In this document: piece after piece, positions 36,791 through 46,981 of the stretch
Numbering within the stretch: the first letter of the stretch is position 1
Layout of the letters: every line of letters starts with the position of its first letter
Source of the DNA: Achromobacter sp. MFA1 R4
Lineage (GTDB): Bacteria > Pseudomonadota > Gammaproteobacteria > Burkholderiales > Burkholderiaceae_B
Length of the DNA: 64,000 bases
NCBI RefSeq assembly: GCF_900156745.1
Contig: NZ_LT707065.1
Location: forward strand, 1,116,001-1,180,000
Direction: 5' to 3'
The notes under the pieces: generated by a model
The model's input: only the letters and a program-made list of their open reading frames with translations
Databases searched by the model: none
What the model was told of the DNA's origin: nothing
Program-made: the position numbers and the translations under genes

Positions 36791-38032
36791 TCAGCCGGCG
36801 CCCGAGCGGCGGCGCGCGCCGTAGGCGCACACCTGGTTGCGCCCGCCATCCTTGGCCTTGTAGAGCGCCTGATCGGCCGCCTTGATGACCGCGTCGGGCG
36901 CGCGCAAGGTCTCGCTGCGCTCGGCCACGCCGATGCTGACCGTGACGCGCAGCGGCCGGGCGCCACGCCCGCCCCGCGCGCCGCGCCGCCGCTGGCCAAG
37001 CTGGTCGGCCTTGGGCCGGGCGGGTTTGTCGCGCAGCCGCATCTGATACGCCTCGATGGCGCGCCGGACCGTTTCCAGGTGCGGCATCGCTTCGGCCGCG
37101 GTCTTGCCCGGGAACACCAGCGTGAACTCCTCGCCGCCGTACCGGTAGGCGCGGCCGCCCCCCGGCACGCGCCGCAACTGCGAGGCGACCATGCGCAGCA
37201 CCTGGTCGCCCACGTCGTGACCATGGGTGTCGTTGAATGCCTTGAAGTGGTCCACGTCGGCCATCGCCAGCGTGTAGACGCGGCCCATGCGCTGCAGCCG
37301 CTCGTTCAGGGCGCGGCGGCCCGGCAAGCCGGTGAGTTCGTCCCGGAACGCCATGTGAAAGCCTTCGTGCGCCAGCGAGATGCACAGGGCCGTGAGCGAC
37401 GCGGCGGACATCAGCGCCAGTTCAATGGGGTGGGCCGCGCCGCGCGGCAGCGCCCATGCCATGCACACGAAGCCCAGCCACTGTCCCGCCTGCTGCGGAC
37501 GCCCGTAGCGCAACAGCAGCAGCGTCAGCGTCAGTCCGCTTGCCAGCAGCGCGATCAGCGCCTCGGCCGGCACGCCCATGCGCGCCAGCATGCCCTGCAG
37601 CGCGAAGGTGCTGAAAAGGCTGTCCACCCCGTCCTTGCCCGCCAGCGCGATCACCGCCACGCCCGCGGCCATCAGGCCGATGCGCAGCGCCATGTCGAGC
37701 AGCATGCTGGATCGTTCGGACCACAAGGCGTTGCTGGTGTAGACGAGCGCCCACCAGGCCAGCAATGGCCCCATCGCCCAGGGCGCCTGCCGCGCCAGCG
37801 TGGGCCAGGCCGCCGTGACGGCCAGCACGCACAGGATCAGCGCCATGGTCTGCGAGCGTTGATACATCAGGCAGATGGCCGAGCCGATCAGCGCCATCAC
37901 CCACGGCACGAACGGCAGGATCAGGCTCAGCGCGGGCGGCCATTCCCGCCAGAACAGGAGACCGAACGCCGCGGCCACCGGCAACGCGGGGTAGAACAAC
38001 AGGGGCAGCCAGGGAATATGGGGGTAACGCAC
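36791..38032 (-). CDS. Membrane GGDEF diguanylate cyclase
   Basis: A cyclase that joins two GTP into cyclic-di-GMP. The N-terminal half holds about seven membrane helices of the 7TM-like type with no extracellular domain. The C-terminal GGDEF domain starts at MAFRDELTGLPGRRAL and has an active-site variant GGEEF (RYGGEEFTLVF), compatible with activity. No RxxD inhibitory site is visible before it (PGGGRAY). An unusual basic insertion, PKADQLGQRRRGARGGRGAR, lies between the active site and SIGVAE. I chose GTG 38032 because AAGG lies 7 bp upstream; an ATG at 38086 adds 18 residues and has no Shine-Dalgarno. It is one of three c-di-GMP genes here. Confidence 0.88.
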   Translation of the reverse strand: MRYPHIPWLPLLFYPALPVAAAFGLLFWREWPPALSLILPFVPWVMALIGSAICLMYQRSQTMALILCVLAVTAAWPTLARQAPWAMGPLLAWWALVYTSNALWSERSSMLLDMALRIGLMAAGVAVIALAGKDGVDSLFSTFALQGMLARMGVPAEALIALLASGLTLTLLLLRYGRPQQAGQWLGFVCMAWALPRGAAHPIELALMSAASLTALCISLAHEGFHMAFRDELTGLPGRRALNERLQRMGRVYTLAMADVDHFKAFNDTHGHDVGDQVLRMVASQLRRVPGGGRAYRYGGEEFTLVFPGKTAAEAMPHLETVRRAIEAYQMRLRDKPARPKADQLGQRRRGARGGRGARPLRVTVSIGVAERSETLRAPDAVIKAADQALYKAKDGGRNQVCAYGARRRSGAG

Positions 38033-38203
38033 AAATGGGCCTTGCTCACGCTTGCAGATATGACGTCGCCAAATCGGCAAACACATGTACTCATTTTACG
38101 GACGCGGCGTGGGGTTCTTTAGCGCCCGCCGCGTAACAGCGGGCGTCGCGCCCGTGCTATGTTGGCGCTCCACCGTTGTTGGCTCCACCATTGGAAGGCA
38201 TCC

Positions 38204-39067
38204 ATGCGAATCCTGGTCAATATCGATGTGCCCGATCTCGAACACGCCATCGGCTTCTATGAGAACGCCTTCGGCCTGACGCTGAACCGCCGCCTGGGTC
38301 CGGCCGGCGCCGAGATGCTGGGCGCCGACGCGCCCATCTACCTGCTCGAAAAGGCCGCCGGCACGCCGGCCGCCGGCGCCGTGCGCCAGCCGCGCGACTA
38401 TGCGCGGCACTGGACGCCCGTGCACCTGGACGTGGTGGTGGATGACGTGGACGGCGCGGTGGCCAGGGCGGTCGCGGCCGGCGCGCGGCTGGAGGATCCG
38501 CCCGCCACGCATGCCTGGGGCCGCATCGCGCACCTGTCCGACCCCTACGGCCATGGCATTTGCATCCTGCAATTCCTGAACCGCGGCTACGACGAGCTGG
38601 CGCCCGATGCCGCCTCCCCGGCGGCGCCGCTGCGCTTCACTCCCGTGTCGCAAACCGATTTCGAGGCGCTGCTGGCCCTGCGGATCGCGGCCATGCGCGA
38701 AAGCCTGGAGCGGCTGGGCCGCTTCGACCCGGACCGGGCGCGAGCGCGCCTGCAGAGCACGTTCCAGCCGCAATACACCTGGCACATCGAGCGGGAAGGC
38801 AAACGCATCGGCTTCTACTGCCTGCGCCCGGACGGCGCAGGCCTGCGCCTGGATCATCTGTACGTGCACCCCGACGCGCAAGGACTCGGCGTGGGCGGCC
38901 AGGTGTTGCGGCGCCTCCTGCAGGAGGCCGACCGGCGCGGCCAGAGCGTGACGCTGAGCGCATTGCGCGGCAGCGACTCGAACCGCTTCTATCGCCGCCA
39001 CGGCTTCGTGCAGACCGGCGAAGACGTGTGGGACATCGACTACCTGCGGCCCGCGGCCGCAGGCTGA
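38204..39067 (+). CDS. VOC (glyoxalase)-GNAT fusion protein
   Basis: A 287-residue two-domain protein. Residues 1-125 form a VOC/glyoxalase-like domain (MRILVNIDVPDLEHAIGFYEN, VHLDVVVDDVDGAVARAVAAGA, LSDPYGHGICILQF). Residues 140-285 form a GNAT acetyltransferase (LRFTPVSQTDFEALLALRIAAM, LYVHPDAQGLGVGGQVLRRLL, SNRFYRRHGF). The fusion suggests one chain binding a small molecule and acetylating it, for example in detoxification or resistance; that is inference. GGAAGG lies before ATG 38204. It is convergent with dcd. Confidence 0.88.
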   Translation: MRILVNIDVPDLEHAIGFYENAFGLTLNRRLGPAGAEMLGADAPIYLLEKAAGTPAAGAVRQPRDYARHWTPVHLDVVVDDVDGAVARAVAAGARLEDPPATHAWGRIAHLSDPYGHGICILQFLNRGYDELAPDAASPAAPLRFTPVSQTDFEALLALRIAAMRESLERLGRFDPDRARARLQSTFQPQYTWHIEREGKRIGFYCLRPDGAGLRLDHLYVHPDAQGLGVGGQVLRRLLQEADRRGQSVTLSALRGSDSNRFYRRHGFVQTGEDVWDIDYLRPAAAG

Positions 39068-39071
39068 CGCA

Positions 39072-39635
39072 TCAGGTGCGCGGCAGCGTGACGCCGCGCT
39101 GGCCCTGGTATTTGCCGCCGCGGTCGCGGTACGAGGTTTCGCAGACCTCGTCGCTTTCCAGGAACAGCATCTGCGCGCAGCCTTCGCCCGCGTAGATCTT
39201 GGCGGGCAGCGGCGTGGTGTTGGAGAACTCCAGCGTGACGTGCCCTTCCCATTCGGGTTCCAGCGGCGTGACGTTGACGATGATGCCGCAGCGCGCGTAG
39301 GTGCTCTTGCCCAGGCAGACCGTCAGGACGCTGCGCGGAATGCGGAAGTACTCCACGGTGCGCGCCAGCGCGAACGAATTGGGCGGGATGATGCAGACGT
39401 CGCCCTTGAAGTCCACGAACGAGCCTTCGTCGAAATTCTTGGGATCGACGATGGTGGAATTGATGTTGGTGAAGATCTTGAATTCGTCGGCGCAGCGCAC
39501 GTCGTAGCCGTAGCTGCTGGTGCCGTAGCTGACGATGCGCCCGCCATTGGCTGTACGGACCTGGCCCGGTTCGAAGGGTTCGATCATGCCGGCGTCGGCC
39601 TGGCGGCGGATCCAGCGGTCGCTTTTGATGCTCAT
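39072..39635 (-). CDS. dcd: dCTP deaminase
   Basis: A 187-residue homotrimeric enzyme that deaminates dCTP to dUTP, feeding dTMP synthesis through dUMP and ThyA. Characteristic parts are [66 protein letters not shown] and the C-terminal [10 protein letters not shown]. The ATG at 39635 is the family start; the longer frame upstream is not conserved. Confidence 0.97.
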   Translation of the reverse strand: MSIKSDRWIRRQADAGMIEPFEPGQVRTANGGRIVSYGTSSYGYDVRCADEFKIFTNINSTIVDPKNFDEGSFVDFKGDVCIIPPNSFALARTVEYFRIPRSVLTVCLGKSTYARCGIIVNVTPLEPEWEGHVTLEFSNTTPLPAKIYAGEGCAQMLFLESDEVCETSYRDRGGKYQGQRGVTLPRT

Positions 39636-39744
39636 GGTGGGTGTGGTGCTAGGGATTTGAATGGACGCCATTTTATCCCGAGCGCGCCGGCCCGCCCCTG
39701 ACCGGGGCGGGACCGGCTTGTCCCGCCTCAAGCGGGGCGCCCGG

Positions 39745-42700
39745 TCAATTGCCGAACAGCGTCCGGTATACCAGCGAGATCCCGTTAACCGACCCGCCCT
39801 TCAAATCCAGGGACAGACCACGCGCCAGCCGGTAGCTGGCGCGCCCGACGGTGTCGCTGCCGGACAGGGCCTGCTCGACGCTGAGCGTGATGCCGTTGGC
39901 GAAGTTCTTGCTGGCCACCAGGAATTGCGTGGACAGGTCGCTGTTGATGTCACGGTTCACGTTGCCGGCCACCGTGCGGTCGGGCAGGATGCTGCCCGAA
40001 CTGCCCATGTTGCCGGTGCGCACGGCCACGTCGTCCAGGCCGAACTGCTTGTAGAACGGCTGCCCGCCGCCCAGCAGCGCGGTGCCGATCGACACGAGCA
40101 GGGCCGCGTCGCCGCCGCTTTCGTCCGGGCCGCGGCCCAGCAGCAGCCACGATAGTTTTTCGACGTCGCTGACCTCGGGGTAGGAGACCAGATCGATGCG
40201 CGGCCGCTGGGCGGTGCCGACCACCCGCACGCCCGCCTCGACCAATTCGCCGGTGCGCAGGGCCTCGATGTCCAGGATGGGATTGTCCAGGCGGCCCTGG
40301 AAGGTCAGCGTGCCCCGGCTCAGCCGCAGCCGCTGGCCATAGGCCTCGATGCCGCCGCCGCGGGTGCGCAGTTGTCCCCAGCCCGTCAGCCTGCCCTCGT
40401 TGAGCCGGATCTGGATGGAGCCGAGCAGCCCGGCATCCAGCCCCATCCCGGTGATGTAGAAGCGCGGCCCCATGTCGAACTTCAGGTCCATGCTGGTCTG
40501 CAGCGGCGTCGAGACCTTGCTGGGGTCGTCGCCCGCGCGGATCACGCGCACGTCGTCATCCAGCGTCGGCACGCCCTGCAGTATCTCCAGGCTGAACCAC
40601 CCCGCGTCGGCGCTCAGGTTGCCGACGATTTCCAGGCGCGGCATGGCCGCGCGCACCTCCACGGTGCCGGACACCATGGCGTAGCGGTCCGAGCGCTGCA
40701 AGGCCGGGAAGCGGAACAGCGTCAGGTTGATGGCCCCGCCGCCGTCCATGATGTTCCAGTCTCCCTTGGCCTCGGCGTAGCCGCCCTTCGCCCCCGGGTT
40801 GGTCGTGATCCATTCCTTGGTGCGCCATTCGGCCGGCATGACGCGCAACGACGCCGGAAAGCGCAGGCTGTCCAGGATCAGCCGCTGGCCGTCCAGGCGC
40901 GCGGAGAGCGTGCCGTCGATCAGCCGCACGCCGTCGTCGATGCGCACCAGCCGCAGCTTGTCGCCCCGGATATTGCCGGTGGCGCCCCACTGGCCGGCGA
41001 GCGTGCCCTGGACGTCGATGTTGGCCTTGAGCGCGCCGCCGACCTCCATGGCGTCGCCCACGAAGAGGCCCACCCACGCCAGGTCGGCGATGTCCGCGTT
41101 GAGCCGCGCCCGCAGCGGCTGGCGCGAATCGAGCGCCATGCCGCCCTGGGCGTCGACCAGCAACACCGCCGTGCCGGTGCCGTTGATCGAACCCATCTTG
41201 TTCGTGGACAGGTCGAGCCGCGCGTCCAGCCGGCTGGCGTTGGCCGAGGTGGGCGTGGCCGTCAGATCGAGCACCAGCGCCTTCACGCCCAGCGGGATGG
41301 GCGGATCGCCCGGAATCAGCAGATCGCCCGAACGGCGCGCGATGCGCGCCTTGCCCGCCAGCCGGCCGTCAAATTTCAGGTCCCACAGCAGGTCGAGCGC
41401 GATGCGGCGCTGGCCGTCGGGCACCATCGCATTCACGCGGCCGGCGTTGCGGCCCAGCTTGGCCGCCGCTTCGGGGTCGAACGCCCCGATCACCTGGCGC
41501 GCCATGGCGGCGGTAATGACCAGGTTGTCCGACTGCCCCGCGGTTTCCCAACGCTTGCCGCCGCCGCGCGAGCCCTGGTGCGCCACGGTCAGGCGCTCCT
41601 TGCCGGGCAGCGCCAGGCTTATCGCGGTCTGGCCGACCTGCCATTGCCACTGCGGCGCCACGGCCGAAGGAAGGAAAGACAGCGTGACCGGCCGGTCCAG
41701 CGACACCGTGAATCCGGCCGTATCGGCGGCCAGCCGGGAAAACGTGCCGCGCCAGCCCACCAGCGCCGCGTCGGGCTGGCCTGCCGGGCCCCTGCCCCAG
41801 CCGCCCGCGAAGGCGAGACTGGCCTGCGCGCGCGACCGCCCGACGATGCCCGGGCGGGGGTTGGGCGGGGTGTAACTGGCGGTGATCTCGCCGCGATGGG
41901 CCGCCATCGCGCCGTCGAGGCGGGCTTTGACGTCCGCCCCGCCAGGCAGGCCGGGCCAGAAGGCATCCAGTTGCGGCGCCTGGGCGTCCAGGGTGATCGC
42001 GCCGTCCGACGCGCCCAGTTCGCCCGTCGCCCGGACCCGGTTGCGGCCCAGCCGCAGGTCCACGTCCAGGCCATGGATACGCAGGCCCGCCAGCGGCGCC
42101 TCGGCCGGGCCCGGCGCGGCCGTGCCGGCGGGCGGGGCCGCGGCCACGTCCACCTGGGCCTTCAGGTCCCCGCTCAGGGGCTGCCGGTTCCAGCGGCTGC
42201 CCTCTTCAAAGCGCAGGTTGAAGGCGGCATGGCGCAGCGCGCTCAGGTTTTCGATCTCGGCCTGCACGTCGGCGCGCACGGTCAGCAGCGCGGGCGGCAG
42301 CGCGTCGCCCGCCCAGGGCGCCAGATCCAGCCGCTGGGCGTCGAGCGACCCAACGATGCGGTCACGGCCCGGCGCATCGCCGGCCTGCAGGTCGAACTGC
42401 GCGGCCAGCGTCGATTTGTCCGGCAACTGCGCGCGCGCCCGGGCGCTGCGCAGCACCAGCGCCGTGCGCGGCGCCAGGTCGGCGACCACGTCGAGCATCA
42501 GGTTGGAGCCCGTGCCGTCGACCTTGGCCTGGATGCCGTCGAGCGATCCCGCCGCGTCGGCCCGCAGCACCACCAGGCAGGCGGGCGCGGGCGGCCCCAT
42601 CGGCGCGGCGGCGGGGCCGGGTTTCTGGCCGGGTTTCTGTCCGGATGGCGGCTTGGCGCCCGCGGCGGCATCGCCCGGCCCCTTGGCCGGGCCGAACACG

Positions 42701-43398
42701 CCGCTCAGCCGGTCGGCCTGGCACAGCGGCGACTCGGGTCCCGCGCCACGCGCCGTCACGTCCAGGCGCGCGGCAAAGGGCCAGGGGTCCGCCAGGGCCT
42801 GCAGGTCGGCCTGGCCGGTCACGTCGGCCTCGCCCACCTCGTGTCCGACGCGCAGGCTGGCGATGCGCAACTGGGCGCCCTGCCTGCCGGCGGCCAAGGT
42901 GGCGCTCAGGTCGTTCAGCGTCACCGGCAGCGGCTGGCCGTCCTGGATGAACTGGAAGTCGCCCAGCGCCAGCCGGTCCACGGCGATGGTCACCGGCAGT
43001 TCCGGCATGGTGAAGGGTTCGTCGCCGTCTTCGGCGGGCGGCGCCTGCGGCGGCGAGGTCATGGCCACGCGGACCGATCCGGCCGACAGGTTGCGCACGT
43101 GCAGCAGGCGATCCCCCAGCGCGCGCCAGCGCACCACCAGGTTCAGGTCGGCGATGTCGACATGCGCGCCCCCGGCCACCAGTTCCAGCCGGCCCACGGT
43201 CACGCCGCGCAGGATGGAGCCGTTCACGTCCAGCGCCTGACCGTCGAGCTGCTGCGCGGCGGTGGTCAGCAACAGGCGCGTGCCGTTCTGCGACGCGACC
43301 AGCCAGAAAATGAATCCGGCCGCCAACGCCGCCAGCATGGCCAGGCCGGGCAACCACCAGACCAGCACCTGACGCAGGAATTTACGCAAGAACGTCAA
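39745..43398 (-). CDS. tamB: Translocation and assembly module subunit TamB
   Basis: A 1217-residue protein anchored by one N-terminal helix ([25 protein letters not shown]) that spans the periplasm as a long beta-rich groove. With TamA it helps assemble outer-membrane proteins and move phospholipids to the outer membrane. The C-terminal DUF490 region is typical: [45 protein letters not shown] and [20 protein letters not shown]. Its start overlaps the tamA stop by four bases (ATGA), as expected for a coupled tamA-tamB operon. A Pro/Lys/Gly-rich linker near residue 250 ([15 protein letters not shown]) is notable. Confidence 0.95.
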   Translation of the reverse strand: MTFLRKFLRQVLVWWLPGLAMLAALAAGFIFWLVASQNGTRLLLTTAAQQLDGQALDVNGSILRGVTVGRLELVAGGAHVDIADLNLVVRWRALGDRLLHVRNLSAGSVRVAMTSPPQAPPAEDGDEPFTMPELPVTIAVDRLALGDFQFIQDGQPLPVTLNDLSATLAAGRQGAQLRIASLRVGHEVGEADVTGQADLQALADPWPFAARLDVTARGAGPESPLCQADRLSGVFGPAKGPGDAAAGAKPPSGQKPGQKPGPAAAPMGPPAPACLVVLRADAAGSLDGIQAKVDGTGSNLMLDVVADLAPRTALVLRSARARAQLPDKSTLAAQFDLQAGDAPGRDRIVGSLDAQRLDLAPWAGDALPPALLTVRADVQAEIENLSALRHAAFNLRFEEGSRWNRQPLSGDLKAQVDVAAAPPAGTAAPGPAEAPLAGLRIHGLDVDLRLGRNRVRATGELGASDGAITLDAQAPQLDAFWPGLPGGADVKARLDGAMAAHRGEITASYTPPNPRPGIVGRSRAQASLAFAGGWGRGPAGQPDAALVGWRGTFSRLAADTAGFTVSLDRPVTLSFLPSAVAPQWQWQVGQTAISLALPGKERLTVAHQGSRGGGKRWETAGQSDNLVITAAMARQVIGAFDPEAAAKLGRNAGRVNAMVPDGQRRIALDLLWDLKFDGRLAGKARIARRSGDLLIPGDPPIPLGVKALVLDLTATPTSANASRLDARLDLSTNKMGSINGTGTAVLLVDAQGGMALDSRQPLRARLNADIADLAWVGLFVGDAMEVGGALKANIDVQGTLAGQWGATGNIRGDKLRLVRIDDGVRLIDGTLSARLDGQRLILDSLRFPASLRVMPAEWRTKEWITTNPGAKGGYAEAKGDWNIMDGGGAINLTLFRFPALQRSDRYAMVSGTVEVRAAMPRLEIVGNLSADAGWFSLEILQGVPTLDDDVRVIRAGDDPSKVSTPLQTSMDLKFDMGPRFYITGMGLDAGLLGSIQIRLNEGRLTGWGQLRTRGGGIEAYGQRLRLSRGTLTFQGRLDNPILDIEALRTGELVEAGVRVVGTAQRPRIDLVSYPEVSDVEKLSWLLLGRGPDESGGDAALLVSIGTALLGGGQPFYKQFGLDDVAVRTGNMGSSGSILPDRTVAGNVNRDINSDLSTQFLVASKNFANGITLSVEQALSGSDTVGRASYRLARGLSLDLKGGSVNGISLVYRTLFGN

Positions 43399-45287
43399 AA
43401 TGCGATCCCCAGCGAGAAATGCAGTCGCAGGTCGCGCTGGCGCTGACCGTAGGCCAGGTCAAGGAACAGCGGCCCGGCGGGCGTGCGCACGCGGGCGCCG
43501 ACGCCATAGCCCACGTTCATCGACATGTCGCCGAAGGATTCGGCCGCATCACCCGCGTCCACGAAGACGCCCATGCCCCAGCGTTCATCGAAGTAGTGGT
43601 CGTATTCGATGCTGCCCACGAGCAGCGTGGGCGCGCCCACGACGGCGTTGTCGCGATGCACGCCGATGCTCTGGTAACGGTAGCCGCGGATGGAACGCGC
43701 GCCGCCCGTCCGAAAGCCGAAGTCGTCGGGCACCTGCACATCGCCGTTGGACCACACGCGGCCCGCTTCGGCGCGGATCGTCAGCACGTCCAGCTTGCCG
43801 ATCGGCCACCATTTCTGGCCACGCAGCCGCAGGCGCGTGTAGGGCTCGCCCGTGTCCAGCGTGACACCGACGCCGCCGCCCACCGAAATCAGGTTGCCTT
43901 CGCGCGGATCGTATTTGTTGTCCACATCGCGCCGCAGCCATTCCGCCGTGGTGGTCACGGTGGGCAGCGTGTAGCTGTCGCCGCCATCGATCTTGACGTG
44001 GTCCTGCGCCAGCAGCACGCCGTAGCGCGTTTCGTATTCGACGCGGCTGTTGCCCGCCCCCTTGCGCTCCTGGGTGCGCGTGGCGCCCAGCGCGTAGCGG
44101 GTGACTTCCAGGCCCTGGATGTCGGAACGGTCCGCCAGAATCCCGAAGGAATCGCGGTAGCCGCGCTCGCTCGGGGGCAGCAGGATGTCCATGAAGGCGC
44201 GCTGGCGCAGCCGATCCACGCCGAACCCGGTTTCCAGCGTGACGGGCTGGCCGAACACCACGTTCTGACGGTACAGGGATTCCACCCGAACGCCGGCCTC
44301 GTCATCCACGCCGATGGACGCGGAAAAACGCTTGGGCGGCGCTTCGACCACGCGCACCTGCACGGGCAGGGTGACCTCGCCGTCCGAATCGAACTGGGCC
44401 GGCGGCGGGGGCAGGCCGCCCGACACCGTGGGGTCGCCCGCCGGCGCGGCCGCGGCGGCGTCTTCGGCTCCCGGTCCGCGGGCGCGGTCCGAAATGGGAT
44501 CGGTAGGCTGGACGGTCTGGTCAGGCTCTTGCAGCGACACGAACGCGCCGCGGAAGAACGCCGTGGACTGCAGGTCCTGCTGCCACTGGTCCAGCCGATC
44601 CTGGTTGAACGCCGCCCCCACGTTGTAGCGGACATAGCGGTTGATCAGCTTTTCCGGGACGCGCTTGAGGCCTTGCGTGTTCAGTTCGCCCATGCGGACC
44701 TGCGGCCCGCTGTCGATGGCGACGTGCAGATGCGCGACGGCGTTGTCCGCGTCGATGTCCGCGCGCGACGAGGTCATGCGCGCCAGCAGGAAATCGCGGG
44801 TGGTGACGTCATCGAGCAGCGTGGCCTTGGCGCGGTTCCATTCGCTGTTGATGAACGGCTGCCCTTTTTTCAGCCGCCAGTCGTCGCGCAGCGTCTGCAC
44901 GCGCTGCGCGTACTCGGGTCGCGTAATGCGGCCGGAGAATTCCAGGCTGACGGATTCGACGACCGTGCGCTTGCCCGGCACGATGGCGATGTCCCAGGTT
45001 TCCCCGCCGATGTCGGTGCCGGCTTCGAGCGTAACCTTGGGCGAAAAATAGCCTTGCGTGGCCAGCGCCGCCAGCGTCGCGTCGCGCGCGCGCCGGCGCA
45101 GGCGGTTGATTTCACCGCCGTCCTGGTCTTCGGCCAGCCGCGCGATCGCATCGACCGCCTGCGTGATCGCCTGCAGCGCGGCCGGGGGCACGCCCCCGGG
45201 GTCGACGATGACTTCCGGGCGCTTGGCCAACGCCTCGCCCGCCATCATGCACAGTCCTGCCAATACGGCTCGGGCAGCCCACCGCAT
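43395..45287 (-). CDS. tamA: Translocation and assembly module subunit TamA
   Basis: A 630-residue Omp85-family outer-membrane protein. A signal peptide (MRWAARAVLAGLCMMAGEALA) precedes POTRA domains (about 30-260) and a C-terminal 16-stranded barrel (about 310-630), which ends [26 protein letters not shown] with an aromatic terminal residue. The lid-loop motif region RGYRYQSIGVHRDN corresponds to the Omp85 RGF/RGY motif. A long Ala/Pro-rich insertion (about 265-305) sits between the last POTRA and the barrel. tamB follows with a 4-bp overlap; apbC lies 3 bp upstream. Confidence 0.94.
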   Translation of the reverse strand: MRWAARAVLAGLCMMAGEALAKRPEVIVDPGGVPPAALQAITQAVDAIARLAEDQDGGEINRLRRRARDATLAALATQGYFSPKVTLEAGTDIGGETWDIAIVPGKRTVVESVSLEFSGRITRPEYAQRVQTLRDDWRLKKGQPFINSEWNRAKATLLDDVTTRDFLLARMTSSRADIDADNAVAHLHVAIDSGPQVRMGELNTQGLKRVPEKLINRYVRYNVGAAFNQDRLDQWQQDLQSTAFFRGAFVSLQEPDQTVQPTDPISDRARGPGAEDAAAAAPAGDPTVSGGLPPPPAQFDSDGEVTLPVQVRVVEAPPKRFSASIGVDDEAGVRVESLYRQNVVFGQPVTLETGFGVDRLRQRAFMDILLPPSERGYRDSFGILADRSDIQGLEVTRYALGATRTQERKGAGNSRVEYETRYGVLLAQDHVKIDGGDSYTLPTVTTTAEWLRRDVDNKYDPREGNLISVGGGVGVTLDTGEPYTRLRLRGQKWWPIGKLDVLTIRAEAGRVWSNGDVQVPDDFGFRTGGARSIRGYRYQSIGVHRDNAVVGAPTLLVGSIEYDHYFDERWGMGVFVDAGDAAESFGDMSMNVGYGVGARVRTPAGPLFLDLAYGQRQRDLRLHFSLGIAF

Positions 45288-45290
45288 GTG

Positions 45291-46379
45291 TCAGGTCGGT
45301 TGCTGGACGACGATGGAGGGGAACTTTCCGGCCATGTCGCGCGGAAGCGCCGCAACGCCCGCGGCCAGCTTTCTTGCGATCGCGCGATACAGCGACGCGG
45401 CTTCGCTGCCCGCGTCCGACACGACCGTCGGCGTGCCGGCGTCGGTCTGTTCGCGGATCGCCAGCGTCAGGGGCAGGCTGCCCAGCCACGGCGTCTGGTA
45501 TTGCTCGGCCATGCGCTGACCGCCGCCTTCGCCGAAGATGTGTTCGGCGTGGCCGCACTGCGAGCAGATGTGGATGGCCATGTTCTCGACCACGCCCAGG
45601 ATCGGCACTTCAACCTTCTGGAACATCCGCAGGCCCTTGCGCGCATCCAGCAGCGCGACGTCCTGCGGCGTGGTGACGATGACCGCGCCCACGACCGGCA
45701 CCTTCTGCGCCAGCGTCAGGGCCACGTCGCCCGTGCCCGGCGGCATGTCGACGATCAGGTAATCCAGGTCGCGCCAGTTGGTCTGGCGCAGCAACTGTTC
45801 CAGCGCCTGCGTGACCATCGGGCCGCGCCAGATCGCCGGCGATTCGGCGTCGATCAGAAAGCCGATGGAGTTGGCCTGCAGGCCGTGGCCCGTCAGGGGC
45901 TCCATGCTTTTGTTGTCCAGGCTTTCGGGACGGCCCGAAATGCCCAGCATCGTCGGCACGCTGGGACCGTAGATGTCGGCGTCCAGCAGGCCGACCTTTG
46001 CACCCTCGGCCGCCAGGGCCAGCGCAATATTCACGGCCGTGGTGCTTTTGCCCACGCCGCCCTTGCCCGACGCAACCGCAATAATGTTGCGCACATTGGG
46101 CAGCGGCTTCAGGCCCTTCTGCACGGCATGCGCGGCGACTTTCCAGGTGACGGTGACCTGCGCGTCCGGCGCGCCGGCCTGCGCCAGCGCGCGCGCGGCG
46201 ATGTCGCGGATCTGCTCGCGCACGGCGTCGGCGGGATAGCCCAGCTCCAGGGTCACCGCCACGCGCCCGCCAGCCATTTGAATGTCACGATCTTTTACAG
46301 AAACGCCTAAATCCAAACCGGTATTCGGGTCGTGCGCGGCGCGCAGTGCGGCGCGGATGTTTTCTATCGTTATACTCAT
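45291..46379 (-). CDS. apbC: Iron-sulfur cluster carrier ATPase ApbC/Mrp
   Basis: A 362-residue P-loop protein of the Mrp/NBP35 family that carries Fe-S clusters to target enzymes. It has an N-terminal MIP18-like domain (1-95), a deviant Walker A ASGKGGVGKSTTAVN (about 103-117), the Walker B-like DMPPGTGD and the cluster-binding CSQCG (CxxC) in the C-terminal part. The ATG at 46379 matches the family N-terminus MSITIENIRAAL; the upstream extension is not conserved. The gene ends just before tamA, so tamA-tamB may be partly cotranscribed with it. Confidence 0.95.
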   Translation of the reverse strand: MSITIENIRAALRAAHDPNTGLDLGVSVKDRDIQMAGGRVAVTLELGYPADAVREQIRDIAARALAQAGAPDAQVTVTWKVAAHAVQKGLKPLPNVRNIIAVASGKGGVGKSTTAVNIALALAAEGAKVGLLDADIYGPSVPTMLGISGRPESLDNKSMEPLTGHGLQANSIGFLIDAESPAIWRGPMVTQALEQLLRQTNWRDLDYLIVDMPPGTGDVALTLAQKVPVVGAVIVTTPQDVALLDARKGLRMFQKVEVPILGVVENMAIHICSQCGHAEHIFGEGGGQRMAEQYQTPWLGSLPLTLAIREQTDAGTPTVVSDAGSEAASLYRAIARKLAAGVAALPRDMAGKFPSIVVQQPT

Positions 46380-46480
46380 GTCACTATGGTTCCGTAGGCA
46401 GCGCGGCGTCTGCGGGCCGCCATCCCCTAAAGGATAGCGGATACACGGGAACCTTTCGCTGCGTTTTGCATCCGACATTC

Positions 46481-46756
46481 ATGACCAACACACTTATCCG
46501 CTTCTTTCGTGCCGTCCTATTCGCCGCCCTGGCCTTGATCGGCATGGCGATGGCGCTGGTGTTCATGCTTTCCACGGCAGTCGCCGTGGCGATCCTGTAC
46601 GTGGTCGCCAAGGTGCGCGGCAAGCCCTTTGGCGTTCGCGCCTATTGGAGCCAGCGCCAGGGCGCCCGCCCGGGCCCCTTCCAGTCCGCCACCGCGCCGT
46701 TCGCCACGCAACCGCGCGGCGACGTGATCGACGTCGAAGCCCGCGAAATCCGCTGA
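46481..46756 (+). CDS. Small single-helix membrane protein, hypothetical
   Basis: A 91-residue protein with one or two hydrophobic segments (FRAVLFAALALIGMAMALVFMLSTAVAVAILYVVA, about 8-42), then a basic, polar tail (GKPFGVRAYWSQRQGARPGPF). It is divergent from apbC, 101 bp away. I do not recognise the family; a small inner-membrane protein is all that can be said. The ATG is taken because the frame before it is not protein-like. Confidence 0.7.
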   Translation: MTNTLIRFFRAVLFAALALIGMAMALVFMLSTAVAVAILYVVAKVRGKPFGVRAYWSQRQGARPGPFQSATAPFATQPRGDVIDVEAREIR

Positions 46757-46981
46757 CGGCGTTTTTTCACTGCCTTGCGCCCAGATCCGGCGCAAGCAGG
46801 CCGTTGCGTGTTGCGCCAAACCGCAGCCCGCGCACCGGCCCATTCCCCCTCAACCCGCCTGATTCGCCTTGCCGCGAGAGGCGGGTTGTGTGCTTTCCGG
46901 GGCCGCGTCGCGGGCAGGTGCGCGCGCTTGCCCTAAAATGGCCGGCCAAATCCCTTTTCCCCTCAACCTCAGTCGACAACC

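Noticed and set aside
40372..43446. Plus-strand open frame of about 1024 codons
   Set aside because: It is opposite tamB, has low-complexity R/Q/H composition and no domain.
43419..46310. Plus-strand open frame of about 963 codons
   Set aside because: It is opposite tamA and apbC, both supported by motifs.
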